Assembly (NCBI GenBank): GCA_038502055.1
Contig: JAXRKN010000044.1
Location: 1,584,001-1,648,000, forward strand
Origin: Tanytarsus gracilentus
Taxonomy: Eukaryota; Arthropoda; Insecta; Diptera; Chironomidae
Length of the DNA: 64,000 nucleotides
Reading direction: 5' to 3'
A program made the translations under genes and the position numbers. The notes beneath the pieces were generated by a model. The model saw nothing but the letters and a program-made list of their open reading frames with translations, was not told the DNA's origin and did not search any database. This document shows positions 46,755 to 59,328 of the stretch, piece by piece. Every line of letters begins with the position of its first letter. Positions within the stretch are counted from its first letter, which is position 1.

Positions 46755-47028
46755 CATCAGCAAATATCAATTGGAAATATCTCGTCTTAATTTATTCAAC
46801 TGTACATTAATCACCGATCGAGGCATTGGAGCTTTGTCATTAAATTGTTCGTGCTTGGAAGTTCTATCAGTTCGTGGATGTCCTCAAGTCACTGATCGAA
46901 GTTTAAATCTTTTGCGAGTAAGAAATGTTCACATCGATGTTGCGCGAAATCACCAGCGAATGAACGTCCTTAATCAATTCAACAATTTTAATGCAGCCGC
47001 TCGACAAATGTTCTATTTACAAGTTTAA
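46755..47028 (+). pseudogene. Orphan last exon of an F-box/LRR-type (FBXL-like) protein
   Basis: After a CGTTTAG acceptor the frame reads QLEISRLNLFNCTLITDRGI, then CSCLEVLSVRGCPQVTDRSL and ends MFYLQV. These are cysteine-containing leucine-rich repeats (L-x-x-L-x-x-C...-T/D-x-x-L) as in FBXL proteins, which select substrates for SCF ubiquitin ligases. No upstream exon with F-box or further repeats is seen in the preceding several kb, which is filled by the retrotransposon and unknown-family sequence. I infer a stranded fragment, but a distant 5' part is possible. Confidence 0.55.
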
Positions 47029-47046
47029 AAATTAAAACGTGAGAAT

Positions 47047-47620
47047 TTAATGTCGTGTTTTTGTCTTAAATGCAACTTTGGTTACGTTGAATAAAGCAAT
47101 GACAGCAGCAATTCCATTAGATAGACTTTCAGTATGATTTGGATTAGCTGGAATAACAACGGTTCTCCAAAAGCGTAATTGATCGATTAATTCATCTCGC
47201 AGCATCTCTATCATATTACCATCGTAAATTACTTCTAATCTTAACATCATACGTAACAGAAGCGTCCACGCTAATAAAATTCTCGAGTTATTTGATGGCT
47301 TATTACCAATTAAGTTGTCTAAATTGTCAAGGACATTGTTAGAAATTGTTTGAAGAATACTATTGAAATAAATAAATTTCAGTAAGAATGCTATCAATCA
47401 GATGATGAGGCGAAGTAAACACTTTGAAGAGTGTATTAGAGCAATTTGAAGAGTCACGGTCAGTAGCAACAAATGGCATTAAAGTGTTCAAGGGTTTTGT
47501 TACTCGAAAACTTTGACAGCCTTTTCAGAGATGTCTCTAAATGGCGATAAAACATCCACAATCGTTACAATCTCATCTCCGTTCTCGCAATAGAGAGTTG
47601 CAATCAGCAAGTTCTATTCT
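47047..47620 (-). pseudogene. Decayed coding fragment of an unrecognised gene
   Basis: Three frames show coding-like pieces in order on the minus strand: LYCENGDEIVTIVDVLSPFR near 47600-47510, LMPFVATDRDSSNCSNTLFK near 47480-47430, and RILLAWTLLLRMMLRLEVIY...RDELIDQLRFWRTVVIPA at 47047-47397. Stops and frame changes separate them and no intron signals rescue the frame. Composition is unlike chance ORFs. The family was not recognised. Confidence 0.4.
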
Positions 47621-47805
47621 TTGGAAATATTTTTGAATAAATCATTCAGCACATGCCTTTGCAATGAATTTTATTTTGCCCCAAAACGATGAATTTCACT
47701 TTCTTCGTTTCTCCTTTGATTTTATATTCTAAGAAGAGAGCTGAAAAGAAAATTTTTCTTTGTAGACTTTTCAAAATCAATTTTTACCCGTCATAAAAAG
47801 TTTTC

Positions 47806-49042
47806 CTATTCTTTATTCGGTTTTTTAAGAAGCTTAAAATAGTTTCCAATAATTTTTTGGGTTTCAGGACGAAGAATGTGGTTTAGAAATTGTTTTGCGT
47901 CAAATGAACGATTTTTAGAGAGCGTCTCTAGTTCATTTTTACGAAAATGCTGCTTAGTTAACGATCTCGCCAATTTCCCAACTTTATCGAAGGTTGAGAA
48001 AAATTCTTCGCATCGCAAAAATGCTTCTTCTTCATTATTAACAAGCTTGTCAACGAGTCCAAAGTCTAAAGCTTCCTAAAAGAAATGAAATTAAGATTTA
48101 GATGAATTTTAAATAGAAAAGAAAATAAAATAATTTTAAAATTTTTTTTGAAATATTTCAAAAAATTAATCTCTGATTTACTATTTTTTTAAAAATTAAA
48201 CAGAAACTCACTTGACTTTCCATTAATTTTCCTGTCAAAAGCATTCTTTCAGCTTTTTTACTGCCTACCACAGACTTAGCCGTTGACATGACCTAATAAA
48301 TTTTTATTGTTGAATTAATTGAAAATTTTAAATATGAAAACGAACCCAAAATGGTGCGACAATCCCTACAGGGCCTTCATTCAAACCTTTTTTTTATGAT
48401 ATTATATTTTTAATAATAAATTATATCATTAATTTTAATTAATTACCGATTTTATAATATGGCAGCATTACGCGCTAAAATTAACAAAATAAAATTATCT
48501 AAATAAAACTTTTTAAATCATCTCACATATTCGCATGAAAGCGCTAAAACACATCCTCCAGCTGGAGCGTGCCCGTTTATAAAACAAGCTGTTGGAAAAC
48601 TCGACCCATAAAGCTTAAGCCATGCTTCTTGAAAGAAAAGCCAGTAAGCATGAAAACGGTCCTCGGTTGGATTTGGATAAAGCTCATTAATGTCAAGGCC
48701 ACTGCTAAAAACATTCTCCAAAGACTGTATGGAGAGGAGAAGATAAACGTTATCTCTCAAATTTTAGATTAAATTATGCACTATCAACTGTCATACGCTT
48801 TTGAGTATCATGCCACGGATGTTGCTCTTCTCCAAATCATCCATAACTCCACAAAACTCCTTAAACAACTCCAAAGATAGTGCATTCACCGGTTTACGAT
48901 TTAGAGAGACTAGCGCGGTTCCAGTTTTGTCGTTGATGTCAACTTGAATCAACGAGCCACTTGTTGATTGAAATCGAGTGCCTGCACAAATCCATCTCGA
49001 TGCAAGTGGCGTACAATTTTTAACTAACCGGGAAAAATTCAT
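47806..49042 (-). CDS. ECI1: Mitochondrial enoyl-CoA delta isomerase 1
   Basis: Exons 49042-48797, 48724-48527, 48474-48447, 48386-48346, 48292-48212 and 48075-47806 give 287 aa, matching animal ECI1. The start chosen (MNFSRLVKNCTPLASRW) begins a mitochondrial presequence. In-frame ATGs at 49162 and 49150 exist but add a non-conserved extension. The crotonase fold shows NRKPVNALSLELFKEF, the oxyanion-hole region INGHAPAGGCVLALSCEY and GLNEGPVGIVAPFWV, whose Glu is the catalytic base in rat and human ECI1. The enzyme moves cis-3 or trans-3 double bonds to trans-2 so unsaturated fatty acids can enter beta-oxidation. The exon encoding YKIG is only 28 nt. Confidence 0.92.
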
Positions 49043-49987
49043 TTTTTTTATCGAGCTTGTGATGAGATACGCAGCGAAAAATACACTAAAACACTTTTTT
49101 GTGTGGACAAGTTGAAAAAATTTTGGAGAAAAAATTATTTTTTTTTTCATGGGTGGATGCAATGCTCATTAAGAATTAATTTAATCAATTAACAATTTAA
49201 TTAAAAAAAAATATTTTAAAAAATTTCAATCAATTTTGAAAATTTGAAAAAAAAAATTGAAAATTTTTAAAATTTAAAAAAAGTTTAAGACTTAAAATTT
49301 TTAAATTATGTTTTTTCATGTTTCTTTATTTAAAGGTTAAAATAAAATAAAATTTAAAGCTGAAAATTTAACTTAATTAATTCCATTCAACAAGTGGGTA
49401 TTAGACGAACTCGAATGTCTCGTTTTAGGATTCAAATTTGTAACGGTTTTTTGACATGTGACGAAAATTCAAGTGCTGAGCACTCTTAAAATTTCCGAGC
49501 GTTCACGCACATTTAATAGCATTAATTTCTTTACCTTTATAAGAAATAATTTCCGTATTGTTCTCGATCTGGTTTCAAAAATGTCGATTAATGTCTATTT
49601 TTTAAAAAGCTTCCACATAAACCAACTGACCAAACCACAGTTCAGTCAGATTCTGTTTTACAGTTCAAATTCAATTAGCTCCATTTGTAGTAAGCGAAAT
49701 AAATAAAAATGAATAAAGAGAGAAAAATCCTCAACAAAAAATCGCGATAATATCAATATATATATATATATATTTTCTTTTTTAGAAGCTTTATAAATTG
49801 CAAGATGCAAAAGTTTTTATCAACAAAAATACCATAACTATTTAGCACTTCAATAAATTCTTATTGACCTACATTGCTTCTTCGAAAAATATCTAATCAG
49901 TTCTTAACTTAAAAGTCATTAAATTGTAATTAAAATTGGCTTTGAAAAAGTCAAAACATTTTTTCTCACGTAGTCAACTACACGCTT
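49043..49987. other. Intergenic region between ECI1 and the PGRP cluster
   Basis: ECI1 5' flank and 3' end of the first PGRP gene. It contains a (TA)n run at 49758-49773 and poly-A/T tracts. No gene was recognised; the 49458-49706 ORF shows no domain. Confidence 0.5.
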
Positions 49988-51774
49988 TTAATTTTTAGTG
50001 GCAGTTTTAAAGTGTGGCCAATTTTTCAAAATATTAATCACGTTAGTTCCTGGCGACGACGCGCCATCATAATCTCTTTTGATGTGCAACTCGTAATCTT
50101 CTGTTAACTTTCCTAAAGCTACAGAGTCATCAATGAATTGTGTGAGTGCTTCCATCATTGCTGAACCTATTGAATAAAATGTTGAATAACATTTGTTGCA
50201 CATATTTTCTTACAAACCTGGAGTCTCTCGATCGTAATCGCCTATCAGTCCAATACCCAGCGATCCATTATTGTAATCCTTAGTGTGAGCGCCGAGTTTA
50301 CTAAATCCACTTAAAATTATAATTAGCTACTTAAAAAATGTTTAAACAATTTGAATTAAACTCACCGTACCTCCATCACAATGGAATAACTTCCCATGCC
50401 TCCGATCGCAAAATTATAGTAAGTATCGAACATTTTGCAATTAACCATGTTGTTTTTTTGAAACAGTTTCAACTCTTCAGTGCAGTTGTACTGGAAATGT
50501 TTGAAATTTTTAGTAAACTGAATTGAAAAAAAATCACAAAAGTGTTTAAAAATTTACAAAATCAGGACATTGCCATGTGTTTTCTCCTGAATGATGAATT
50601 ATCACACGCGTTAAAGGACCAGGCATAAGTGTTAAAAAATTGCAACTGTCATAAGCACCCCATTCTTTACGGCTGTAAATCTTTTTAACTAAATGCAAGA
50701 AATAAGTCAAAATTTATAAAAAATCAAATTTTCTCACAATCATAAAAATTTTCCATTTCCTTTAAAGCACCTCCTAACATGTCTGCGTAGATTTCCTTAT
50801 AAACTAATTGATCTTGGAATATTATCAGGTGATCCGAAGTAATTAAATTGTCATTAATTGATTTGGTAATAAATTTTTTAAATGCTTGAATCATTTGAGA
50901 TGGCAGAAAAGTCAGAGAGAAATTTCCAATAAATCCAATCCCGATTCCGATGTCATTGTAATTGCTAGAGTTAACATCCATCGTGTGTTCACCTTCATAT
51001 TGATATCCACAACCTTCATAAACATTGCCATCAGCACCGATTAGAAAATTCCAGGGAACGTCCTTTAAATGTGGATTTTTCGCATCGATAGCTTTAATTC
51101 TTTGAATACATTCTTCTTTTATAAAACACAATTCACTGTCGTCTGTTTGACCAACTAAAATTCTTTTAATTGGAATCTTTAATAATTTACTTCCTGATGG
51201 AGGATATTTTGTCCATTCAGATCGTGAAATGATGTCAAAATTGTCATTTACACTTTTAATCACGAAAAAATAAATGAGAAATGTAATTGCAATGATTAAC
51301 GAAAACAAAATTAGAATAATTAAAATTTTCTTTTTCTTAAACTTGCAATTTAGATTTATTCCAAATTTTTTTTGAGGACTTGAAAGTTCTTCTGAACTTT
51401 GAGAGGTTTGTTCAGACGCGTCTTTAGGTGCTGAAGTGTCAACATTTGAGTTTGTTTGAAATTCAGTTGGATTTACTCTCGATTTATTCAAATTTTCAAA
51501 AACTGAAGAAAAAACATTCAGTGACAAATTTAAATTTTGAAAATTTCAACTCACTCTCAGCAGGTGGCGATGGACTGTAGATATTGTAGATTACATCACC
51601 AACTCGAATTCCACTAGAGCTTTCAATTTTTACATTATTCTGAGTTGGTCCGCCGAACTCTTGCGAATTCTCACCATTATTTTCTATGGTTGACACCACC
51701 ACTGAACTACCAACTGTTGTTTCTGAAACGGCGGAGTGCGAAAATCTCCGGTTAATTTTTGGAGAATCTTTCAT
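49988..51774 (-). CDS. PGRP-LC/LF-like receptor A (RHIM-like tail, TM, two PGRP domains)
   Basis: Exons 51774-51555, 51502-50738, 50688-50558, 50490-50366, 50309-50218 and 50166-49988 give 503 aa. Exon 1 is cytoplasmic and ends in ESSSGIRVGDVIYNIYSP, a RHIM-like amyloid motif by position and I-x-V-G core. A TM segment (about 134-156) is followed by domain 1 (IISRSEWTKYPPSG ... WNFLIGADGNVYEGCGY) and domain 2 (KIYSRKEWGAYDSC ... IIHHSGENTW ... LGIGLIGDY). Domain 1 has VGQT where amidases have IHHT. In domain 2 the zinc Cys is Ser (GASSPG). Both should bind peptidoglycan without cutting it. In flies, PGRP-LC with such a tail starts Imd signalling. Domain 1 reads YEGCGYQYEGEHT where sister genes have YEGRGYRYEGEHT. 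GATAAGA lies upstream (51843-51849, minus). Confidence 0.88.
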
Positions 51775-51986
51775 AAGGTTTTGAGAGGTGAGAAGATGAA
51801 GCCGAACTGTTTTCCGAAAATAATTGCGGCATATTTTGATTGTCTTATCAATTTTTTATAGCATTTTTATGTTCATACCTCAAAAGGTATGTGAAATGTG
51901 CGTTAGTCATAAAGATTTTGTTTTAATTAGTTTATAAAATTTATTGATATTAATAGATTTAAAATTGTTTCAAATTCAATCTCATT

Positions 51987-53836
51987 TTAGGGGTTTTTAA
52001 ATTTTTTAAAGTTTGGCCAATTTTGAACAATATTAATGACGTTAATTCCTGGCGACGACGCGTCATCAAAATCTCTTTTGATATTCAACTCGTAATCTTC
52101 TATTAATTTACCAAGTGCTACGGAGTCATTAATGAATTGCTTGAGTGCTTCCATCATTGCTGTACCTACATGAAGAATTAAAATGGTATTTTAAAAATAA
52201 ATTCAATTTTTATTAAAAGAAACTTTTCTGTTTTAAGAAGCTGTTTGAAAACACTAAAAAAGTACAAGTCAACACGCATTGAATGTTTTTATCGATTACT
52301 TTAGTTTGTCGATTAATTTAATAGGAATTTTTTGTTACTTACCTGGAATCTCATGATCATAATGTCCAATGCCAAGCGAACCTGTGTTGTAATTCATTGT
52401 GTGCGCTCCAACTTTATTAAATCCTCTGATTGATTTTTGAATTAAAAATATTATGCTGCTTAGATAACAATGCTTACCGTGCTTCCATCACGATTGAGTA
52501 GTTTTTCGTGCCTCCAATTGCAAAATTATAAAAAGTATCAAAAAATTTACAATTAGAATTTGTCATGGTATTTTTTTGAAACATTTTTAGTTCTTCGGTG
52601 CAGTTGTACTGAAAATAATGAAAGTTTAACAAACTATTTTTTTTTACAAAAAATTCAGAACCTACAAAATCAGGACAGTGCCACGTGTTGTCTCCAGAAT
52701 GATGAATAATCACACGCCATAAAGGGGTATTCATCTGTGACAATGGTTTGCAACTGTCATACGCACCCCATTCTTTACGTTTGTAAATTTTTTGCACTTA
52801 AAAATTAAAAAAAACTAAAGGTTTCGGTGTTAAAAAATAAAATCTTACATTCGTAATAATTTTTGAATCCTTTGAGAGTATTTTCTAGAGTTGGTGCAGG
52901 AAAATCTTTATAAATTAGATGATCTTGTAAAAAAATTAAATGATTAGTCACAATGTATCCAATCTCGATTGAGTTTTGTATGAATTTTTCAAGTGCTGTG
53001 ATCATCTGTGTAGGAAGTTCTGAGATTACAAAGTCACCGATCAATCCAATCCCGATTCCGATGTCATTGTAATCACTTGATTTTATGTCCATCGTGTGTT
53101 CGCCTTCATATCGATATCCACGACCTTCGTAAACATTTCCATCAGCACCGATTAGAAAATTCCAAGGAATGTCCTTTAAGTGTGGATTTTTAGTAAATAA
53201 CTCTTGAATCCTTTGGAGGCAAACGCTTTTGACAAAACATAACGAAACGTCATCAGTTTGCCCGACAATTATTCTTTTTATTGGTATTGTCATTATTTTT
53301 ATGCCTGAGAGTTTTTTTTCTGTCCACTCCGATCGAGGTATAAAGTATGGAAGAGGATCGTTTGGTTCGGATTTGTAATTGGGCACCAAGAAATATATTA
53401 GAAAAATTATTCCTATGAAAAATCCAAGTATTGAGATTAGCACAAAAAATAAAACTCTTTTTGTCTTTGCGAATTTTAATTCATTTTTCACACCGTTGAA
53501 GTCATTCAAGAAATTTTGGGGATCTTCCTCGAAATTGTTTTGTTGCGGGACCGTTTCGAAAACTATTATAAGCAACACCAAAATATATTTTAAAGATTCT
53601 TAAATTTAAAAAATACTTTCTGCAGGTGGTGGACTGTAAATATTGTAGATAACGTCACCAACTCGAATTCCACTTGAATTTTCTATTTTGACATTATTTT
53701 GAGTTTGTCCGATGTTATCGTGAACAAAATTGTCAACCTCTAAGCCGTTGCTGGAAAAATCTCTAGAAGGACATGAACTGATGGTTGTATCAGTAATTGA
53801 ACAATTTGAACTTCTTCTCAAAGCTAACTCTTTCAT
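51987..53836 (-). CDS. PGRP-LC/LF-like receptor B (RHIM-like tail, TM, two PGRP domains)
   Basis: Exons 53836-53617, 53562-52849, 52796-52666, 52608-52478, 52425-52343 and 52165-51987 give 485 aa. The layout and every intron phase equal receptor A, its closest relative in the array (domain 2 shares KEWGAYDSC, NYSIVME/SYSIVME and VINI). The cytoplasmic exon ends ENSSGIRVGDVIYNIYSP. The TM is about 110-132. Domain 1 reads IPRSEWTEKKLSG ... YEGRGYRYEGEHT. Domain 2 keeps IIHHSGDNTW but has DASSPG in place of the amidase Cys site. The segment GIGHYDHEIPG is three residues shorter than in its sisters (they have GIGLIGDYDRETPG). I start at the ATG at 53836 because the longer frame would need GTG. 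Confidence 0.88.
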
Positions 53837-54121
53837 GGTGTAATCCGATTGACACACAAAAATGAACTAAATGCTAAAATATAAAAAATAATAATTACAT
53901 TTGTCTTATCTCTTGAAAAAATTATCAAAATTTTATTGAAAATTTCGTGGAATTCAAACTTTTAAGTAAGGTAATAAAAATTTGCCAAAACAAAAACTTT
54001 TCAATTCATTTGATGAATCAGTTTTTTACGTAATTTTTTTCGTGCTTTGACAACTTGAAATTTTAATTCAAATTTTGTAAATTTTACAAAAAATTCAAAT
54101 AGTAAAAAAATAATATTTTTA

Positions 54122-55619
54122 TTAATCATCTATTGGAGTTCCATAATGATCCCATGTGCGGATGATATTTATGATGTTTTTGCCTGGTGAACCCCATTTG
54201 TCGATGTCATGTCGTGCAATAAGTTCGTAATTATCCGTGAGCTTCCCTAAAATCAAAGCATCAGCAAGAAATTTTCTAAGTGCGTCAATTATTGCAGGAC
54301 CTAAATAGAAGTTTTAAATTATTAAGCATAAATTTTATAAAATTACAAAAAAATTAACACCAACCTGGTTCAATTTGATCAAAATTTCCAATAAAAGCAA
54401 TTCCTAAAGAACCTTTGTTATTATCTTTCGTGTGAGCTCCTAATTTTGAAAAACCACTGAAAAGTTAAATTATAAAAATTAATTTATAATCTCTAATAGA
54501 CGAATTGAAAGCAAATCATGAAATTGTTTAATGCAAATTTCATTAAAAACGTCTGCTAGGATATGTTTTTACCGTCCTTCCATGACCATTGAAAAATTAT
54601 CAACTCCGCCTATTACAAAATTGTAATAAATATCCGAATATTCATTCGACATTGATTTTTGAATGCTTAACATTGCTAAAGTGCAGTTTTCCTGGGAAAC
54701 AAAAAAAACTGGAATTTTTTCAACTAAATAAAAAATTGATAGCTTACAAAATCAAAACAAGCATAATTTGGTGTTGCTGTATGATGAATTATAGTTCGGT
54801 TTAAAGGATTTTCAACATTTTCCAGCATGCCTTTAGTGTCAAGTGCGTTCCATGATTTCCTGGTATAAATTTTTTGCACTTCGAAAGCATAAAAAAAAAT
54901 TAAATAAAAATTCAAATCGAAATTTTTTTAAGCAACTCACGCCCATAAAAATTCTCGAGCTCTTTAAGTGCATTTTTTAGCTCAATCGCTTCGTGTTCTT
55001 TATAAATTAAATCATCTTGAAAGAAAATGTGATACTCGTCTTCAATAACACCTTCATTTATCAACTCATTTATGAACAGTTTAAAAGCTTCTACCATTTC
55101 ACTTGAAGGTTTTATGTTGCGATAATTTCCGAGAAATGCAACACCAATTCCGATTTCGTTGTAATTGCTAGAGTTAATGTTCATTGTGTGTTCGCCTTCA
55201 TATCGATATCCACGACCTTCGTAAACTTTTCCATCGCCTCCGATTAAAAAATTCCAAGGAATGTCCTTCATGTCAGGGTTTTCATCTCTAATTTGTTGAA
55301 TTATTTGAAGGCATTCATTTGTTGTATGACAACTTTCACTCGTTTGTCCAACAATAATTCTTTTGATTGGTAAATTTAACAGTTTCATGTCTGAGTAGTC
55401 GATCGTCGACGTGGAGGATATTTTTGTGGTTGTTTCAGGGTTTGGACATTCGTGAATTATTACTGGATCTTTTCTCCCAAAAATTGCATATGACACAGCA
55501 CCACCACAAGTGAAAGACAGACAAAACATTATCGCGATTAAAAAATTTGAACTTGTCGCAAATTTTGTGACTTTGTTCTTTGTCTTTTTAGAACTTTCAA
55601 GCTTTGAATTGTCAACCAT
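54122..55619 (-). CDS. PGRP-LF-like receptor C (no RHIM-like exon)
   Basis: Exons 55619-54941, 54878-54748, 54691-54573, 54456-54365 and 54300-54122 give 399 aa. The cytoplasmic exon present in the four sisters is absent: the ORF starts with its own ATG (MVDNSKLESSKKTKNK), and a TM follows at about 25-47. Domain 1 lacks the usual SRSEW opening (DYSDMKLLNLPIKRIIVGQT) but keeps WNFLIGGDGKVYEGRGYRYE. Domain 2 (KIYTRKSWNALDTKGMLENV ... TIIHHTATPNY ... FVIGGVDNFSMVMEG) ends WGSPG, again without the amidase Cys. In Drosophila, PGRP-LF has two PGRP domains, a short tail and no signalling motif, and dampens Imd. By analogy C is a candidate negative regulator. Two GATAAGA sites lie upstream (55715-55721, 55781-55787). 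Confidence 0.85.
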
Positions 55620-55886
55620 TTTTACAATTTCGCTTAAAACACCGATTCACACTGAGTTTTCACGAAAACCTATCAAATACTTTTATTGAAAGACTGTCGG
55701 CTATTAGAAAATAATCTTATCAAATTTTATAATATTTTATTTCAATCAATTAATTTTAAAGTGGTAATTACCTAAATTTATCTTATCAAAATTCATGTTG
55801 TTAAAAATAATGAACCTACTCTTGAAAAAGCATTTATTGGAATAAAAAAAACAGGTTCAAAACATTTTTTAATGATTTAATTTATC

Positions 55887-57763
55887 TTAAGGTTTTGAAA
55901 ATTTTGGCCAATTTTTGACAATATTAATCACATAAGTACCAGGTGAAGATGAACTACCAAAATCTTTTTTAATATGGAGCAAATAATTTTCCTTTAACTT
56001 TCCAAGAGCGACAGAATCATTGATAAAAACTTGGAGTGCAGTCATCATTGCTGGATCTGTTTAAGTTATAAAAATTGTTACTAAATTAAATAAATAATAG
56101 ATTTTATTATTTTATTTTCGCATTAAAAATTATTTTTTAAAATCTCACTAACCGGGAGCATATTCATTATAATTTCCAATGAGACCGATCCCTAATGAAC
56201 CAGTATTTGTTAAAGCTGTGTGCGCTCCTAATTTACTAAATCCACTGAAAATCACAATAACTTTAAATGAGTTTCGTAGCTGCTACGAAAGTTTAAACAA
56301 ACCGTCCTTCCATCACAATCGAGAAGTTATTCCAACCGCCAAGGATAAAATTGTAGTTAATATCGATAAACTTACAACCCTCTATCGCATTTTTTTGGAG
56401 CACTTGCAATGCTTTTGTACAATTTTGCTGAAAAAGATTTTTTAAATTATTTGACTAAAATTAAAGAAATGCTTTGTACTTCATAACAAGCTGCAGTAGC
56501 AGTATGATGAAGTATGACTCGATCAAGTGGATTTTTCATTGAGGTTAAAATGTTACAAGATGCTGCTCCACCCCATTCCTTACGTGTGTAGATTTTTTGA
56601 ACTAATGTTTAAAAGAATTGAGAGTTGTGAAAATTTAATTATTTTACCGGAGTGCAAAACAAATTGATTTTTAATCTTTCTGATAGTCTTTAAAATTAAA
56701 TCAATCTGTTTTGTTCCTGGCCCTGTTTCACATACTTTCGTAAACTTTTTCATCAAACATTCCTTTTAGTGCATTTTTCAGTCCAGTTGCCTCAAATTCC
56801 TTAAACATTAACTGATCTTGAAGAAAAATTTTGTATTCTGTACTGAAATTTCCATCACGAACTGAATGAAGAATAAATTTATGGAGGACATTTGTCATCG
56901 CATCTGGAGGTTGCAATTCTCTAAAATTCCCAATAAATCCAATTCCAATTCCGATGTCATTGTAATCACTCGCATTTACATTTATTGTATGCTCGCCTTC
57001 ATATCTGTATCCACGACCCTCATATACATTTCCATCAGCACCGATTAGAAAATTCCAGGGAATGTCTAACAAGGTTGGATGATCGCTTCGAATTTTTCGA
57101 AGTCGCGATAAGCAATCACTTTTATTAAAGCATGAATCAGTATCATCAGTTTGCCCGACAATAATCCGCCGAATTGGAAAAATACTTAAAAATTTTATCT
57201 CTGTGTTTACTGGATCAGAAGTCCACTCACTTCGCGATATTATGTAAGCTGTTTCATTCATTGGATCGGGAGATTTTTTTAAGATTAGAAACAAAACGTA
57301 TCCAATTACAACAGAAACAATAAGAAGCAAAATCGATCCAATAATTTTAATTTTCCAAAGATTCCAGAATTTACTTTTATCGCATTTAATATTTTCATTT
57401 GTTTGTGTTTCACTTTTGATTGAGCTCGAACGTCTCCTGGACTTTTTTCGATCTTAAGGAAATTTATTTAAAATATTGAGTATCTGGCGAAGATATTTTT
57501 GATCAAGTACCTTCTTTAGGTGGGTAATATATATTATAGATAGCATCACCCACTCGAATGCCACTCGAGCCTTCAATCCGAAAAGTGTTTTGAGCTTCAC
57601 CGTTTAAATTTCTTACATAATTTTCAACAGCATAATTGTTAGTTGCTGAAACTGCATTCTCGACAGTGATTCGATTTTCAAGCGAACTATTCACAGTGGT
57701 GTCTGAAATTGTTGAAAGAGAGAGCCTCGGTAAGCGTCGAATCGATTCTATGGGTTCTGCCAT
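55887..57763 (-). CDS. PGRP-LC/LF-like receptor D (RHIM-like tail, TM, two PGRP domains)
   Basis: Exons 57763-57511, 57452-56736, 56601-56480, 56427-56303, 56244-56153 and 56056-55887 give 492 aa. The 84-codon cytoplasmic exon (MAEPIESIRRLPRLSLSTIS...) ends EGSSGIRVGDAIYNIYYP. It differs from A/B but matches E closely (SLSTISDTTVNSSL versus SFSTISDTTVNSSL), so D and E form a second pair. A basic stretch (DRKKSRRRSSS) precedes the TM (about 117-139). Domain 1: IISRSEWTSDPVNT ... YEGRGYRYEGEHTINV. Domain 2: KIYTRKEWGGAASC ... VILHHTATAAC ... GSSSSPGT, no amidase Cys. Domain 1 ends in a shorter linker (KGMFDEKVYE) than the others. Confidence 0.87.
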
Positions 57764-58362
57764 TTTTTAATGTTCACATTTTCAAAGCTCGAACATAACT
57801 GGAATTAATTTGACTCGCTCTTAAAAATTTTTAATGGCATTTTAGAGTGCTAAAAAATTATGCGATAACAAAAGTCAAATATAGCTTAGAGATAAATGAA
57901 CTTGAGTGAAAGATATGACTAATCATACAAGTCGTAAATATTCTTGAAAAACTTCCTTTTTGTGAATTGAAATTAATCTTATCGATTGTCTATGATTTTT
58001 TTTTGTTTTGGTTTAAACGCCAGAGGGAATCACCAAAATAAACTTTTGTTTACTTTTTTTTATCAATTTTGTAATGAATCACTACCGCGGTATACCGGCT
58101 TTAATAATTTATTTTTATCTAGATATTTTGTAAAAATTTATTCGTAACCAAACCTATATCTAAGTTGTATTTAAATCTTAAAACTAAAATTTTAATTTTT
58201 TGGTATTTCAATATTTTTTAATAAATTTTGAAAACCTAATAATGTAAGGGTCATCTACGTCTAGTAAGTTCTTGTGAATAAAAAATAAATTTTAAAAAAT
58301 TCAATAATTTATTTATTTTTTCATAATTATAATTTAAAATATTAGTATATTTCATTATTCAA
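57764..58362. other. Intergenic region between PGRP-like genes D and E
   Basis: At 599 bp this is about twice the spacing between the other genes of the array. It has a GATAAGA on the minus strand (57977-57983) and GGGAATCACC at 58025, a weak kappaB-like match. No coding sequence. Confidence 0.5.
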
Positions 58363-59259
58363 TTAGGGCTCTGAAAATCTTGGCCACTCTTTGACAATAT
58401 CAATCACATAATCACCAGGAGAAATTGAGCCATCATAGTGTCTCTTAGTATGGAGCAAATAATCCGCCTTTAATTTTCCGAGAGCGACAGAATCATTAAT
58501 AAAATCTTGGAGTGCAATCATCATTGCTGGACCTATCAAAATGTGTTTAATAATATTTTTAATTAAAACTTTCTAAGTTTACAAAATTTAGTTGTATACA
58601 TCCTAGTTTAAATCTCAGATTAAAAATCTAAGTTGTGTTCTGTGAGCCCTCTTATCCATACTCGATTATATAATTTACCTGGAGAATATTGCTGAAAATG
58701 ACCAATAAGTCCGATTCCTAAAGATCCTGCGTTGTTTTGTAACGTATGAGCTCCTCTGTTTGTAAATCCTCTGGATTAAAAATAAATCAATGATTTACTT
58801 TTTAATTTTATTATCATCTCACCTTCCTTCCAGCACCATTGCAAAATCTTCACTGCCACCGATGATAAAATTATAATTAATGTCATCATATCCATACGTG
58901 ATCATGGCATTTTTTTGAAGGATTTTTAAAATTTCGGTGCAGTTTTGCTAAGTTAAAGATTAATTAAATTTAAAATGACAAAATTAGATAGATAGATAGA
59001 TAGATGACAAAGAGGTAGCACGCTGGAGTTACCAGGAGGACGCGCCCGTTTTAATTTCCTTTTCCATAGCTCGAAAGCTTAGGCTAAGGATAAAAACGTA
59101 ATCATGCAGAACTCTTAAGATTTCTCTTAAGAATAGAGTATAAATACCCCTTTTTTCCCCCTCAACAGCAGGCGTCCCCGCGGGAATCGCCCACCTCGGG
59201 AGCTGCAAATCATATCTTGAGAAAGACGTGAATGACGATGGAACGAAAAAAAGGAAAAG

Positions 59260-59328
<69 letters not shown>

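Noticed and set aside
58025..58034. GGGAATCACC as a Relish kappaB site upstream of PGRP gene D
   Set aside because: One base departs from the GGGRNNYYYY pattern and no similar site is conserved upstream of the sister genes.
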